Source: Thermoanaerobaculia bacterium
Lineage (GTDB): Bacteria > Acidobacteriota > Thermoanaerobaculia > Multivoradales > Multivoraceae
Assembly (NCBI GenBank): GCA_022826745.1
Contig: JAJDUI010000006.1
Span: 1 to 64,000 of the forward strand
DNA: 64,000 bases
Direction of reading: 5' to 3'
In this document: positions 51,242 to 61,165 of the stretch, piece by piece
Numbering within the stretch: position 1 is the stretch's first letter
Layout of the letters: the number at the start of each line of letters is the position of its first letter
The notes under the pieces: model-generated
Database searches by the model: none
What the model was told of the DNA's origin: nothing
Seen by the model: only the letters and a program-made list of their open reading frames with translations
Program-made: the position numbers and the translations under genes

Positions 51242-52444
51242 ATGGGTCGAAGTGCCATGATCAGAGTCCTCAAGATCGCCGGAATCGCCGCGCTCGGCGT
51301 GATCCTGGCGCTGGCCTGCGCGGTCGGCCTCTTCTTCGCTACGGCCGGCGTCGACCGGCCGGAGGGCCAGGCGAGCCGCGAGGTGCTCGCGCGGGGGCCG
51401 TACCAGGTCAAGAAGCTGGACACGACGTTTGTCGACCGGAGCCGTCCGACGCGGGCGAACAACGTCTTCCGCGGCTCGGACGAGCGGCGGCTCGTGACCT
51501 CGATCACGTATCCGACGAATCCGAACGCGCGTGGGGTCGCGGGGGACGGCCGGCCGGCGAACGGCTTTCCGTTGATCGTCTACAGCCACGGCTTCATGTC
51601 CAGGCGGTCGGAAGGCCGCTACCTGGCGCTGCACTTCGCCAGGCACGGCTACGTCTTCGTCGCTGCCGACTATCCGCTGACGAATTTCGCGAGTCCGGGT
51701 GGGCCGCGCTTCGACGACGTGGCTCACCAGCCGGGCGACGTGCGGTTTCTGATCGACAGCTTGCTGCGCTGGAACGACGACCCCACTCACGAGTTCTCCG
51801 GGGCCATCGACCCGGAGCGCATCGGCGTGATGGGACTGTCTCTCGGCGGCATGACCAGCACGCTCGCCGCTTTCCATCCGGACCTGCGGGACGAACGGAT
51901 CAGCGCTGCCGTCTCGATCGCGGGACCAAGCGCCATGTTCACGTCCGGTTTCTTCGAGACGGCCGACGTGCCGTTCCTGATGATCGCCGGCGATGCCGAC
52001 GCGGTCGTGCCATACGCGGAGAATGCGGCCTCGCTCGTGGCGCGCGCGCCGCGTAGCGGGCTGGTGACGCTCAGGAACGGTTCACACGTCGGTTTCGCCG
52101 ACATTGCCCGCTATACGTCCCGCTGGTCCAGGCACGGCGACAGCCTGGCGTGCGGCGCCCTGATGGGCGCGGTGGCGGAAGACGCCGACCTCGGCGATGT
52201 GGCCGGGCTTGGAGGCCCGGACGCGGGAGTGATCCGGACTCAGGGCGGCAGGCCGTGCGATCCCCTCCCGAGTGTGCGATCGATGCGGCCGGCGCGCCAG
52301 CAGATGCTGACGATTCTCGCCGCCTTCTCGTTCTTCGAGAGCCGGTTCGCCGAGGAGGCCGCCGATCGCAGGAAAGCGGCCGACTATCTCGCCACAGTGC
52401 TCGCCGCCGAGAATGACGACGTGACGGTGCGACTACGTCGCTGA
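51242..52444 (+). CDS. membrane-anchored or exported alpha/beta hydrolase
   Basis: 400-residue hydrolase of the dienelactone/PAF-acetylhydrolase-like group. One N-terminal span (about 10-32) acts as signal or anchor. FPLIVYSHGFMSRRSEG gives the oxyanion region, GVMGLSLGGMTS the nucleophile serine (G-L-S-L-G), IAGDADAVVPY the acid and NGSHVGF the catalytic histidine. CAGGAGG precedes the ATG. An ester or amide substrate in the envelope is likely. It converges on the Xaa-Pro peptidase gene with a four-base gap. Confidence 0.85.
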   Translation: MGRSAMIRVLKIAGIAALGVILALACAVGLFFATAGVDRPEGQASREVLARGPYQVKKLDTTFVDRSRPTRANNVFRGSDERRLVTSITYPTNPNARGVAGDGRPANGFPLIVYSHGFMSRRSEGRYLALHFARHGYVFVAADYPLTNFASPGGPRFDDVAHQPGDVRFLIDSLLRWNDDPTHEFSGAIDPERIGVMGLSLGGMTSTLAAFHPDLRDERISAAVSIAGPSAMFTSGFFETADVPFLMIAGDADAVVPYAENAASLVARAPRSGLVTLRNGSHVGFADIARYTSRWSRHGDSLACGALMGAVAEDADLGDVAGLGGPDAGVIRTQGGRPCDPLPSVRSMRPARQQMLTILAAFSFFESRFAEEAADRRKAADYLATVLAAENDDVTVRLRR

Positions 52445-52448
52445 CGGC

Positions 52449-53810
52449 CTATCCGGACGAGCCCACCAGGGCCAGTAGCGCATCCACTTCCTTCGGCACG
52501 GCCGCGCTGAGAATCTCCGGCTCGCCGTCGGTGATCAGCACCGTGTCCTCGATGCGGATGTGAATGTTGCGCTCGGGGATCTCGATGATCGGCTCGACGG
52601 CGATCACCATTCCCGGCTCGAATGGCAGGGAGCTGTCGCCGACGTCGTGGACGGAGAGGCCGACGAAGTGGCCGGCGCCGTGGGCCGGCTTGTCCTCGAA
52701 GCCCCAGCGGTCGTAGATCTCGCGGCAGATCTCGGTGGTTTCGCGCCGGGTGACGCCGGGGCGCATCGCCGCGATGATCGCTTTCTGCGCCTCAAGGACG
52801 GCGCGGTAGGCGCGCTCCTGGACCTCGTCGAACTCTCCGTTGACCGGCCAGGTGCGGGTGATGTCCATCGTCATGTAGGCGAAGGAGGCGCCGTAGTCCA
52901 TGACGACGAGGTCGCCGTCCTGCAGTTGCCGGTCGTTCCTGACCCAGTGCCAGATCAGGCCGTTCGGCCCGGAGCCGACGATCGCCGGGTAGGCCTCCAT
53001 CTCGGCGCCGTGCTTCAGGAAGACATGCTTGGCTGCGGCCTCCAGCTCGTACTCCCAGCCGCCGGCGCGGGTGGCGCGGATGGCCGCCGCGATGCCTTCG
53101 GCGCTGACCTTTCCGGCGCGGCGCAGGATCTCGATCTCGCGCGGCGTCTTGATCATCCGCAGGCGGTCGAGGTGCGGCGTCAGGTCGCGCAGCTCGGCGT
53201 AGGGGTAGCGTCTGCGGACGGTCGCGATCTGGTGGGCCTGCTCGGTCGGCTGGCCGCCCCAGGGGTTCTGCTCGCGCCGGCCGAGGTACAGGCCCTTCTC
53301 GCTGCGGGCGAGGTCGAGCTCGTCGCGCTCGCCCAGGCGCATCCAGAGCAGCCTTCCTGCCTCGCCGGGTAGCCGGCCGCGGCGCCGGGCCAGGTGCTCG
53401 GGCAGGTAGGCCAGGTGGTCGATCTCGAAGCCGCTGCCTTCGGCCTTGTCGGGCGCGTAGAGCCAGTTCGGGCCATCGATGAACTTCTCCCGGTCGCCCT
53501 GGTGGGGGAGGTAGAGGCTCGCCTTGCAGCCGTCGACTTCGAGCAGCAGGACCGCGTTCCGGCCTTCGTACCCGGTCAGGTAGAAGAAGTCGTGGTCCTG
53601 CCGGAAGCGGGCGCCGTAGCGCGGCATCGTCTCCGCGAACAGGAGAACGGCGCCGCCGTCGAGACGTTCGCACAGGCGTGCCCGGCGTTCGGCGAATTCC
53701 TCGGGCGGGTAGCTGGCTCGTTGTGCCGTCGTCGGGGTCGCGGCGAAGAAAACCGGGAGAAACAGGGCGCCACAGAGGATGTTTCTGCGGATTTCTGCGG
53801 AAAGAGACAC
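52449..53810 (-). CDS. pepP: exported Xaa-Pro aminopeptidase (M24B)
   Basis: 453-residue metallopeptidase that removes N-terminal residues preceding proline. It carries an N-terminal PepP domain (YPPEEFAERRARLCERL) and the pita-bread catalytic domain. Metal ligands are in VVMDYGASFAYMTMDITRTWPV (two Asp), HGAGHFVGLSVHDVGD (His), IAVEPIIEIP (Glu) and IRIEDTVLITDGEPEIL (Glu). The E. coli enzyme is cytosolic, but this one has a signal peptide ending TPTTAQR, pointing to periplasmic peptide use together with the M19 dipeptidase. It follows the fumarase gene after 27 bases. Confidence 0.92.
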   Translation of the reverse strand: MSLSAEIRRNILCGALFLPVFFAATPTTAQRASYPPEEFAERRARLCERLDGGAVLLFAETMPRYGARFRQDHDFFYLTGYEGRNAVLLLEVDGCKASLYLPHQGDREKFIDGPNWLYAPDKAEGSGFEIDHLAYLPEHLARRRGRLPGEAGRLLWMRLGERDELDLARSEKGLYLGRREQNPWGGQPTEQAHQIATVRRRYPYAELRDLTPHLDRLRMIKTPREIEILRRAGKVSAEGIAAAIRATRAGGWEYELEAAAKHVFLKHGAEMEAYPAIVGSGPNGLIWHWVRNDRQLQDGDLVVMDYGASFAYMTMDITRTWPVNGEFDEVQERAYRAVLEAQKAIIAAMRPGVTRRETTEICREIYDRWGFEDKPAHGAGHFVGLSVHDVGDSSLPFEPGMVIAVEPIIEIPERNIHIRIEDTVLITDGEPEILSAAVPKEVDALLALVGSSG

Positions 53811-53837
53811 GTCTTGAGAGCCAGAGTCCCGGATTTC

Positions 53838-55490
53838 CTACGTTTTTCTTCCGCCGCCGATGGCTACAGCCCGGGATTTTGCGAACGGAGCGAAGAAATC
53901 GTTCCCTTTATCGTCGATCACGATGAAGGCCGGGAAATTCTCGACCTCGATCTGCCAGATCGCCTCCATCCCCAGGTCCTCGAACTCGCGCACCTCGACC
54001 TTGCGGATGCTCTGCTCGGCGAGCGCGGCCGCCGGACCGCCGATCGAGCCGAGGTAGAAACCGCCGTGCTTCTCGCAGGCGCGACGGACTTCGGGTGAGC
54101 GGTTGCCCTTGGCCAGCATGACCATGCTGCCGCCGTGGCTCTGGAACAGGTCGACGTAGGGGTCCATGCGGCCGGCGGTCGTCGGGCCGAAGGAGCCGGA
54201 GGCCTTGCCTTCGGGTTTCTTCGCGGGGCCGGCGTAGTAGACCGGCTGGTCCTTGAAGTACTGGGGAAGATCCTCGCCACGGTCGAGGAGTTCCTTGAGA
54301 CGGGCGTGGGCGATGTCTCGGGCAACGACCATGGGACCGGTGAGCGCGAGCCGCGTGGCGACGGGGTACTTCGAGAGCTCGGCGCGGATCTCGGCCATCG
54401 GCCGGTTCAGGTCGATGGCGACGACCTGTCCGCTCAGCTCGTCCTCTTCGACTTCGGGCAGGTACTTCGCGGGGTTCTCCTCGAGTTGCTCCAGGAACAC
54501 GCCGTCGCGGTTGATGCGGCCCAGGATCTGCCGGTCCGCCGAGCAGGACACGCCGAGGCCGACCGGCAGCGAGGCGCCATGGCGCGGCAGGCGGATGACC
54601 CGCACGTCGTGGGCGAAGTACTTGCCCCCGAACTGGGCGCCGATGCCGATGCGGGTGCAGAGGTCGAAGATCTGCTGTTCCATCTCCAGATCGCGGAAGG
54701 CACGTCCGCGTTCGTTGCCGCTCGTCGGCAGATCGTCCATCGCGTGGCAGGTCGCGAGCTTGAGCGTCTTCATCGTCGCCTCGGCCGACGTGCCGCCGAC
54801 GACCAGGGCGATGTGGTAGGGCGGGCAGGCCGAGGTGCCGAGCGTGCGGAGCTTCTCGTCGACGAAGTTCATCAGCGAGATCGGGTTCAGGATCGCCTTC
54901 GTCTCCTGGTACAGGAAGCACTTGTTCGCCGAGCCGCCGCCCTTGGCGATGAACAGGAAGCGGTACTCGTCGCCGCGTGCCGCGTAGAGGTCGACCTGCG
55001 CGGGCAGGTTCGTGCCGGTGTTCTTCTCCTCGTACATCGACAGCGGCGCCATCTGGGAGTAGCGGAGGTTGCGCTCCTGGTAGGCGTCGAAGATGCCCCG
55101 GGAGAGCTCCTCCTCGTCGTCGAAGTCGGTGTAGACGTTCTGGCCCTTGTAGCCGAGGACGATCGCGGTGCCGGTGTCCTGGCAGCCGGGGAGCACCCGG
55201 CCGGCCGCGATGTTCGCGTTCTTGAGCAGTTCCATCGCCACGAAGCGGTCGTTCGCCGACGCTTCCGGGTCGTCGAGGACTCGGCGCAACTGCTCCAGGT
55301 GGCTGGCCCGCAGCAGATGGGCGATGTCGTCCATCGCGTCGCGGGCGATCAACCGCAGCGCCTCGGGATCGACGTGCAGGGTCTCGCGGCCGCCGGCCGC
55401 CTCGACGTGGACGTGGTCCGAGGTCACGAGACGGTACTCCGGCTCGTCGCCGGCGTGTTCGAACAGGTGCTGGTGGTGGAAGTCAGTCAT
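53838..55490 (-). CDS. fumA: class I (iron-sulfur) fumarate hydratase
   Basis: 550-residue class I fumarase interconverting fumarate and malate in the citric acid cycle. The N-terminal catalytic domain holds [12 protein letters not shown] (first cluster cysteine) and the [13 protein letters not shown] loop (second). A further cysteine is in GVSCSADRQ, and the C-terminal beta domain ends with [13 protein letters not shown] and [14 protein letters not shown]. Length and layout match FumA/FumB. The enzyme is oxygen-sensitive and found with low-oxygen or iron-rich lifestyles. It is divergent from the epimerase gene. Confidence 0.93.
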   Translation of the reverse strand: MTDFHHQHLFEHAGDEPEYRLVTSDHVHVEAAGGRETLHVDPEALRLIARDAMDDIAHLLRASHLEQLRRVLDDPEASANDRFVAMELLKNANIAAGRVLPGCQDTGTAIVLGYKGQNVYTDFDDEEELSRGIFDAYQERNLRYSQMAPLSMYEEKNTGTNLPAQVDLYAARGDEYRFLFIAKGGGSANKCFLYQETKAILNPISLMNFVDEKLRTLGTSACPPYHIALVVGGTSAEATMKTLKLATCHAMDDLPTSGNERGRAFRDLEMEQQIFDLCTRIGIGAQFGGKYFAHDVRVIRLPRHGASLPVGLGVSCSADRQILGRINRDGVFLEQLEENPAKYLPEVEEDELSGQVVAIDLNRPMAEIRAELSKYPVATRLALTGPMVVARDIAHARLKELLDRGEDLPQYFKDQPVYYAGPAKKPEGKASGSFGPTTAGRMDPYVDLFQSHGGSMVMLAKGNRSPEVRRACEKHGGFYLGSIGGPAAALAEQSIRKVEVREFEDLGMEAIWQIEVENFPAFIVIDDKGNDFFAPFAKSRAVAIGGGRKT

Positions 55491-55569
55491 GGCTGCCCTT
55501 GAGTCTGCGCGAGGGACGACCGCGAAGCAAGTTCGGCGGGCGACCCGCTGCTAGTCTGCCTGCCTTGCC

Positions 55570-56757
55570 GTGCGGTTCCCCGCCCCGATCCTTCTCCTGG
55601 CCTGCGTCGGCGCGGGGGCCTGTGTCTACACGTATCCTCCGTCCGAGATGCCCGAGGAGATAGCCGCCCTGCGTGAGATCGTGCAAGTGACCCGGCGCCC
55701 GTGGGGCGAAGTCGACGGCAGGGAGGTCGAGATTTTCCGTCTGGCTTCGCAGACGGGGCTCCGGGCCGAGATCGCCGAACTCGGCGGCGCGATCGTGTCC
55801 CTGACCGCACAGGGCCGCGACGGCGAGTTCGCCGATGTCGTGCTTGGCTTCGACGATCTCGGCTCCTATCTCGCGGACACGAACCCCTACTTCGGCGCTG
55901 TCGTCGGCCGCTATGCCAATCGCATCGCCGGAGGCCGCTTCACTCTCGACGGCGAGAGCCACACGCTGCCGCAGAACGATGGCAAGAACAGCCTCCACGG
56001 AGGCGTCCGGGGGCTCAGTCGCGTTGTCTGGGAGGGCGAACCGTTCGAGGCCGCGAACGGGGCGGGCGTCGTGCTCCGTTACCGAAGTCCCGATGGCGAG
56101 GAAGGCTACCCGGGCAACGTGGACTTCCAGGTGCGCTACCTGTTGACGTCCATCGGCGACCTGCGCATAGAGGCGGAGGCGGTGACCGACGAACCCACGG
56201 TCGTCAACCTGTCCTTCCACTCGTACTTCAACCTCAAGGGGGAGGGCGAAGGCGACATCCTGGACCACGAGCTTTCACTCGACAGCGAGCACTACACGCC
56301 CGTTGACGACACGCTGATTCCGACCGGCGAGATCGCGCCCACCGAAGGCACGCCCATGGACTTCCGGACCCCGGCGGCGATCGGCAGCCGGATCGACGAC
56401 GACTTTGAGCAGCTTCGTTTCGGCGGCGGCTACGACCACAACTGGGTGTTGCGGCCGCCGGAGGACGACGGCCAAATGCGGGTTGCGGCCATCGTCGTCG
56501 AACCGACGAGCGGCCGGAAGCTGGTCGTGAAGACGACCGCCCCGGGCCTGCAGCTCTACACCGGCAACTTCCTCGACGGCACGCTGGTCGGGAAGAGCGG
56601 CCGGCCGTACGTTCACCGCGGCGGCCTGTGCCTGGAGACCCAGCACTTTCCCGACTCGCCGAACCAGCCGGGGTTTCCCAGCACGGTGTTGCGGCCGGGC
56701 GAGACCTACCGGCAGGTCACGGAGTACCAGTTCATGACGGGGCGCCGGCAGGGCTAG
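55570..56757 (+). CDS. galM: exported aldose 1-epimerase
   Basis: 395-residue mutarotase interconverting alpha and beta sugar anomers. The lipoprotein-type signal (LLACVGAGAC) makes it an envelope enzyme, unlike E. coli GalM. Catalytic elements are the acid histidine in FHSYFNLKG, NSLHGGVRG and the base glutamate in CLETQHFPDSPNQPGFP. The start is GTG 55570. The order IVGRYANRIAGGRF is typical of the family. It is probably used when free sugars are released outside the cytoplasm. Confidence 0.92.
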   Translation: MRFPAPILLLACVGAGACVYTYPPSEMPEEIAALREIVQVTRRPWGEVDGREVEIFRLASQTGLRAEIAELGGAIVSLTAQGRDGEFADVVLGFDDLGSYLADTNPYFGAVVGRYANRIAGGRFTLDGESHTLPQNDGKNSLHGGVRGLSRVVWEGEPFEAANGAGVVLRYRSPDGEEGYPGNVDFQVRYLLTSIGDLRIEAEAVTDEPTVVNLSFHSYFNLKGEGEGDILDHELSLDSEHYTPVDDTLIPTGEIAPTEGTPMDFRTPAAIGSRIDDDFEQLRFGGGYDHNWVLRPPEDDGQMRVAAIVVEPTSGRKLVVKTTAPGLQLYTGNFLDGTLVGKSGRPYVHRGGLCLETQHFPDSPNQPGFPSTVLRPGETYRQVTEYQFMTGRRQG

Positions 56758-56859
56758 CCCGAAACCCTCGTACCCGTGCCGCGTAGGTTAGAACCATAGA
56801 ATGCGCGGCATGGAACGATCGGCCGGCGGCGCCAGTCCGTCGACGGTGGCGGTGCGCCG

Positions 56860-58095
56860 GTGAGCGCACCGGCAAGTCAGGGCGAGGGTCCTGACAGCGG
56901 GCCGCCACGGCCGGATCTGTCGATCCTGCGAGCCGACGACGAGTACGAATACCGTCCCCGGCGCGGACGCTTCATCAAGTGGGGGATCCTGCTGCTGCTC
57001 GCCGCGGCGGCGGTCTTCGCCATCTACCGGGTGCCGCCCGACCAGTACGTGCCGTTCCTGATGCCCGAGGTCGAGACGACGACGGTCCAGCGCCTGACCC
57101 CGGAGCAGGCGTCGACGGTGCTGACCGCCACCGGCTACACGTACGCGCGGGTGCGGGCGGCCGTGGGCGCGAAGATCATCGGCCGGATCACGGAGCTCCA
57201 CGTCGATGAGGGCGACGCGGTGGCGGCCGGGGACGTGATCGCCGTGCTCGACAGCGATGACCTCGAGGCGGCGGTGCGCCGTGCCCAGGCGTCGTTGATC
57301 GAGGCGACCGCGCGGGTCGCCGATGCGAGGCGGGAGGAGGCCCGCCAGCGGCGCATCGTCGAGGCGGGAGTGGCGCCCTCCGCCGATCTGGACGCGGCGG
57401 TCACGCAACTTCAGGTCACGCGAGCCCAGCTCGGTACGGCGCGGGCGAACCTGGAGTCGATCGAGGCGCAGCTTGCCTACACGGTCATTCATGCCCCGGT
57501 GGACGGAGTGGTCATCGAGCGGACGGTCGAGGTGGGCGAGATGGTCGCGCCGGGAGGCTTCACCAGCCAGCAGGCCACCGGCGCGCTGGTGCGGATCGCC
57601 GACCCGACCTCGCTCGAAGTCGAGGCGGACATCAACGAGAGCTTCATCGCGCGGATCCAGCTCGGCCAGCCTGCGACGATCAAGGTGGACGCCGTGCCGG
57701 ATCACGAGTACCACGGCACCTTGAGGCAGATCGTGCCGACCGCCGACCGGCAACGGGCGGTGGTCCAGGTCAAGGTCACGATCGACGACCGGGACGCACG
57801 CCTGGTGCCGGACATGAGCTGCAGCGTCACCTTCCTGCAGGAGGGAGTCGACGAGACCGCGCTGCAGGCGGAACCGAAGATTCTGATCGCGGCCGAAGCG
57901 GTGGCGAACGACGACGGCGGCGACTACGTCCTGCTCCTCCGCGACGGTCAACTGGAGCGGGCGCCGATCGAACTCGGCCTGGAGCAGGACGGCAATCAGT
58001 TCGAGGTGCTGTCCGGACTTCGGGGCGGCGAGGTGGTCGTCCGCCAGCCGACTCCTGATTTGACACCGGGCCTGCGCGTACGCGAGGCCTCCTGA
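56860..58095 (+). CDS. periplasmic adaptor subunit of a MacA/HlyD-type ABC system
   Basis: 411-residue membrane-fusion protein with a single N-terminal span (about 39-58). A lipoyl-like half (AKIITELHVDEGDAVAAGDVIAVLD type), a coiled-coil hairpin (about 130-200) and the second half YTVIHAPVDGVVIERTVEVGEMV follow. The beta-barrel VEADINESFIARIQLGQPATIKVDA comes next. It bridges the inner-membrane ABC complex encoded next to an outer-membrane exit. GTG 56860 overlaps the stop of a 20-codon frame (56801-56863) that may be a translated leader. The outer-membrane partner is not in the window. Confidence 0.9.
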   Translation: MSAPASQGEGPDSGPPRPDLSILRADDEYEYRPRRGRFIKWGILLLLAAAAVFAIYRVPPDQYVPFLMPEVETTTVQRLTPEQASTVLTATGYTYARVRAAVGAKIIGRITELHVDEGDAVAAGDVIAVLDSDDLEAAVRRAQASLIEATARVADARREEARQRRIVEAGVAPSADLDAAVTQLQVTRAQLGTARANLESIEAQLAYTVIHAPVDGVVIERTVEVGEMVAPGGFTSQQATGALVRIADPTSLEVEADINESFIARIQLGQPATIKVDAVPDHEYHGTLRQIVPTADRQRAVVQVKVTIDDRDARLVPDMSCSVTFLQEGVDETALQAEPKILIAAEAVANDDGGDYVLLLRDGQLERAPIELGLEQDGNQFEVLSGLRGGEVVVRQPTPDLTPGLRVREAS

Positions 58096-58133
58096 AACAG
58101 CGGACAGAGAGAGTCCAACGAGGGAGCTGATTG

Positions 58134-58832
58134 ATGGCTGAAACCGTCGTCCAGATGCGCGACGTGACGAAGAACTACCGGCGCGACGCCTTCGAACTGA
58201 AGGTGCTTCAGGGCATCACGCTGGATGTCCAGGCGGGCGACTACGTCGCCTTGATGGGGCCATCGGGTTCCGGCAAGAGCACCTTGCTCAACCTGCTTGC
58301 CGGGATCGACCAGCCGAGCGGGGGAGACCTCGTCGTAGCCGGCGAACAGGTGAGCCGGATGAACGAGAGCAGGCTCGCTCGCTGGCGGCAGAAGCACATC
58401 GGCTTCATCTTCCAGTTCTACAACCTGATTCCGGTACTGACCGCTTACGAGAACGTGGAACTGCCGCTGACGCTCCGGCGCGGATCGCGGGCGGCGCGCA
58501 GGCGGCGGGTCGAGACCGCGCTCTCGGTGGTGGGCCTGCAGAACCGGATGAAGCACTACCCGCGGCAGCTCTCGGGCGGCCAGGAACAGCGGGTGGCGAT
58601 CGCCCGCGCGATCGTCACCGATCCGACGCTGTTGCTCGCCGACGAGCCGACCGGCGACCTGGACGCTGACTCGGGCCGTGAAATCCTCGACCTGCTCGGT
58701 CAACTGAACGAGCAGTTCAACAAGACGATCCTCATGGTGACCCATGACCCGAACGCGGCGGCGAGGGCGAAGCGCCTGGTGCGGCTCGACAAGGGACAAC
58801 TGGTGTCAGGCGACTCGGGAGCAGGCGAATGA
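58134..58832 (+). CDS. MacB/LolD-type ABC ATPase
   Basis: 232-residue nucleotide-binding subunit. Walker A is G42-PSGSGKS-T50, the signature is [14 protein letters not shown], and Walker B is [12 protein letters not shown]. It has [18 protein letters not shown] between them, as in LolD/MacB/FtsE-type mechanotransmission transporters. It overlaps the first permease gene by four bases (ATGA) and is preceded by AGGGAG. It works with the two permeases and the adaptor. Confidence 0.94.
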   Translation: MAETVVQMRDVTKNYRRDAFELKVLQGITLDVQAGDYVALMGPSGSGKSTLLNLLAGIDQPSGGDLVVAGEQVSRMNESRLARWRQKHIGFIFQFYNLIPVLTAYENVELPLTLRRGSRAARRRRVETALSVVGLQNRMKHYPRQLSGGQEQRVAIARAIVTDPTLLLADEPTGDLDADSGREILDLLGQLNEQFNKTILMVTHDPNAAARAKRLVRLDKGQLVSGDSGAGE

Positions 58833-59974
58833 TCAAGCTGATCCGGCGCAACCTGCTGCGCAACAAGCGGCGCACCTTCCTGACCATGGCGAGTCTGGCC
58901 ATGGCCCTGTTCATCCTCTCGCTGCTCGGCGTCGTCAACGATGCGATGAACTTCGCCGACGAGTCGGCGATCCCCGACCGGCTGGTCGTGCGCAACGCGA
59001 TCTCGCTGACGTTCCCCTTGCCCGAGGCGTACGAGCAGCGGCTCCGGACGATCGACAACGTCGTCGCGGTGACGCCCCAGAACTGGTTCCAGGGCGTCTA
59101 CAAGGACCAGAGGCCCGAGAACTTCTTTCCGCGCTTCACGATCGATCCGGAGACGTTCCGGAGCGTCTTCTACGACTTGGAGTGGACCGAGGAGGAATGG
59201 GAGGCCTTCGCGGAGCAGCGCACGGCCTTTGCGGCCGGCCGCGAACTGACCGAGATTCAAGGTTGGTCGCTCGGCGACACGATCACGATCAAGGGCGACA
59301 TCTTCCCGATCGACGTGGAGCTCCAGTTGCGGGCGATCTACGACTTCGACGAGCCGGGCCAGGAACGTCAGATCTTCTTCCACCGGCGCTACGTCGAGGA
59401 GGCGATGGGCAATCCGGGCCAGAACGGCACGTACTGGCTGCTGCTCGACGACCCGGCGGCGGCGCCCGCGGTGATCGCCGCCGCCGAGGCGATGTTCGAG
59501 AACTCGGACAACCAGGTGCGGGCGGAGACGGCCGAGGCGTTCGCCGCCTCGTTCACGGAGATGCTGGGCAACATCCAGTTCTTCTTCTCCATGATCGGGC
59601 TCGCGATCGTCATCTCCATCTTCCTGATCACGGCGAACACGATGGCGATGGCCGCGCGCGAGCGGACCACCGAAGTCTCCGTGCTCCGTACCCTGGGCTT
59701 CCGGCGTAACCAGGTGCTCGGCATGGTGATCGGCGAGTCCCTGGCGGTCGGCGTGCTGGGCTCCGCCCTCGGCCTCGGCTTCACGGCGGTCGCCATTCAG
59801 GGGGCGACGCCGTTCCTGGAGCAGATGGGCTTCGGCTTCGGCGGCTTCGCGCTCGACTCCCAGGTCCTTGTGACCGCCGTCGTGATCGGCATCGCGGTCG
59901 GCCTGCTGAGCGGCGTCTTCCCGGCGGTCGCGGCGGCGCGGCTCAAGATCGTCGACGGACTGAGGCGGCTCTGA
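58829..59974 (+). CDS. MacB/FtsX-type ABC permease 1
   Basis: 381-residue permease with one N-terminal span, a long periplasmic MacB-PCD-like domain (about 45-245) and three C-terminal spans. AREREI-type coupling is seen as MAARERTTEVSVLRTLGFRRNQVLGMVIGES. The last residues AAARLKIVDGLRRL are family-typical. FtsX/MacB-type permeases move substrates from the periplasm or outer leaflet. Overlap with the ATPase gene implies coupled translation. Confidence 0.92.
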   Translation: MIKLIRRNLLRNKRRTFLTMASLAMALFILSLLGVVNDAMNFADESAIPDRLVVRNAISLTFPLPEAYEQRLRTIDNVVAVTPQNWFQGVYKDQRPENFFPRFTIDPETFRSVFYDLEWTEEEWEAFAEQRTAFAAGRELTEIQGWSLGDTITIKGDIFPIDVELQLRAIYDFDEPGQERQIFFHRRYVEEAMGNPGQNGTYWLLLDDPAAAPAVIAAAEAMFENSDNQVRAETAEAFAASFTEMLGNIQFFFSMIGLAIVISIFLITANTMAMAARERTTEVSVLRTLGFRRNQVLGMVIGESLAVGVLGSALGLGFTAVAIQGATPFLEQMGFGFGGFALDSQVLVTAVVIGIAVGLLSGVFPAVAAARLKIVDGLRRL

Positions 59975-60002
59975 CGGTGGCCGGCGCGCACGAGGAGACG
60001 GC

Positions 60003-61160
60003 ATGATCCCGATCAAGTACACCTACCGCAACCTGTTCGAACGGCGCGGCGTGGCGTTCATGACGCTGGCCTCGATCGGCTTCGTCGTTCTCGTCTACAT
60101 CGGCGTGCTCGCGCTCGCCGGCGGCCTGCGGGCGGCGTTCGCGGACACCGGGGATCCCTCGGTCGTCATCGTGATGCGGGACGGCACGCGCGCCGAGATG
60201 GAGAGTTCCTACGCGCAGGAAAGCCACCGCCTGCTGACCACGATGCCCGGCGTCGAGCGGACGGCCGACGGCGCGGTGATGGCCTCCGGCGAAACCGTCA
60301 CGATCCAGATCTTCAACCGGGTCGACGGCACCGAGACGAACGTGATGGTCCGCGGCGTCGAGCCGGGGGCGTTCGGCATCCGTCCGGGCTTCGAGATCAC
60401 CGAGGGCCGGGTCTTCGAGCCGGGCCGCGGCGAGATCATCGTCGGCCGTAGCCTGGCCGGCCGGCTCGGCCTGCGGGTCGGCGACGAGCGCGAGTTGGGC
60501 CGGAACACGTTCCGCGTCGTCGGCCTGTTCACCGGCGTCGGCGCCCATGGTTCCGAGATCTGGGGTGACTATCGCGATCTGGGCGATTCGTTCCGGCGCA
60601 GCGGCTACTACTCCTCGACCCGGCTCCAGGCCGCGTCGCCCGCCGCTGCCCGAGACCTGATCGAGACGGTCAAGGCCGACCAGCGTCTCCAGGTGCAGGC
60701 CCTGACGGAACCCGAGTACTACGAGCTGCAGTCGGAGACGTCATCGGGCCAGTTCATCATCCTCGGCAACGTGCTCGCCGTGCTGATGGCGATCGGCGCC
60801 TGCTTCGCCGCGGCGAACACGATGTATGCCCAGGTCGCCGCCCGCGCCCGCGAGATCGGCACCCTGCGCGCCCTCGGTTTCAAGCGCCGCTCGATCATGG
60901 GCAGCTTCTTCCTGGAGGCGGTGCTGCTCGGCGTCGTCGCCGGCGGCTTCGGCGCCCTGCTGTCGCTGCCGCTCAACGCGATCCAGACCGGCACGATGAA
61001 CCAGGTCACGTTCAGCGAGATCACATTTCAGTTGCGAACGACGCCGTTCGCCCTGTTCTCGGGCATCTTCCTGGCCACCGTGACGGGTGTCCTGGGCGGC
61101 CTGCTGCCCGCCTTCGGCGCCTCGCGGCAGAAGATCACCGACCTCCTCCGCGAAGCGTAG
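60003..61160 (+). CDS. MacB/FtsX-type ABC permease 2
   Basis: 385-residue partner of the preceding permease, with the same layout. RNLFERRGVAFMTLASIGFVVLVYIGVLALAGG forms the first span. The periplasmic domain carries VRGVEPGAFGIRPGF and RGEIIVGRSLAGRLGL, and AARAREIGTLRALGFKRRSI is the coupling helix. Two distinct permeases indicate a heterodimer. The gap to permease 1 is 28 bases. The sulfatase gene follows after five bases, so the transporter and sulfatases may share a transcript. Confidence 0.92.
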   Translation: MIPIKYTYRNLFERRGVAFMTLASIGFVVLVYIGVLALAGGLRAAFADTGDPSVVIVMRDGTRAEMESSYAQESHRLLTTMPGVERTADGAVMASGETVTIQIFNRVDGTETNVMVRGVEPGAFGIRPGFEITEGRVFEPGRGEIIVGRSLAGRLGLRVGDERELGRNTFRVVGLFTGVGAHGSEIWGDYRDLGDSFRRSGYYSSTRLQAASPAAARDLIETVKADQRLQVQALTEPEYYELQSETSSGQFIILGNVLAVLMAIGACFAAANTMYAQVAARAREIGTLRALGFKRRSIMGSFFLEAVLLGVVAGGFGALLSLPLNAIQTGTMNQVTFSEITFQLRTTPFALFSGIFLATVTGVLGGLLPAFGASRQKITDLLREA

Positions 61161-61165
61161 GCTGG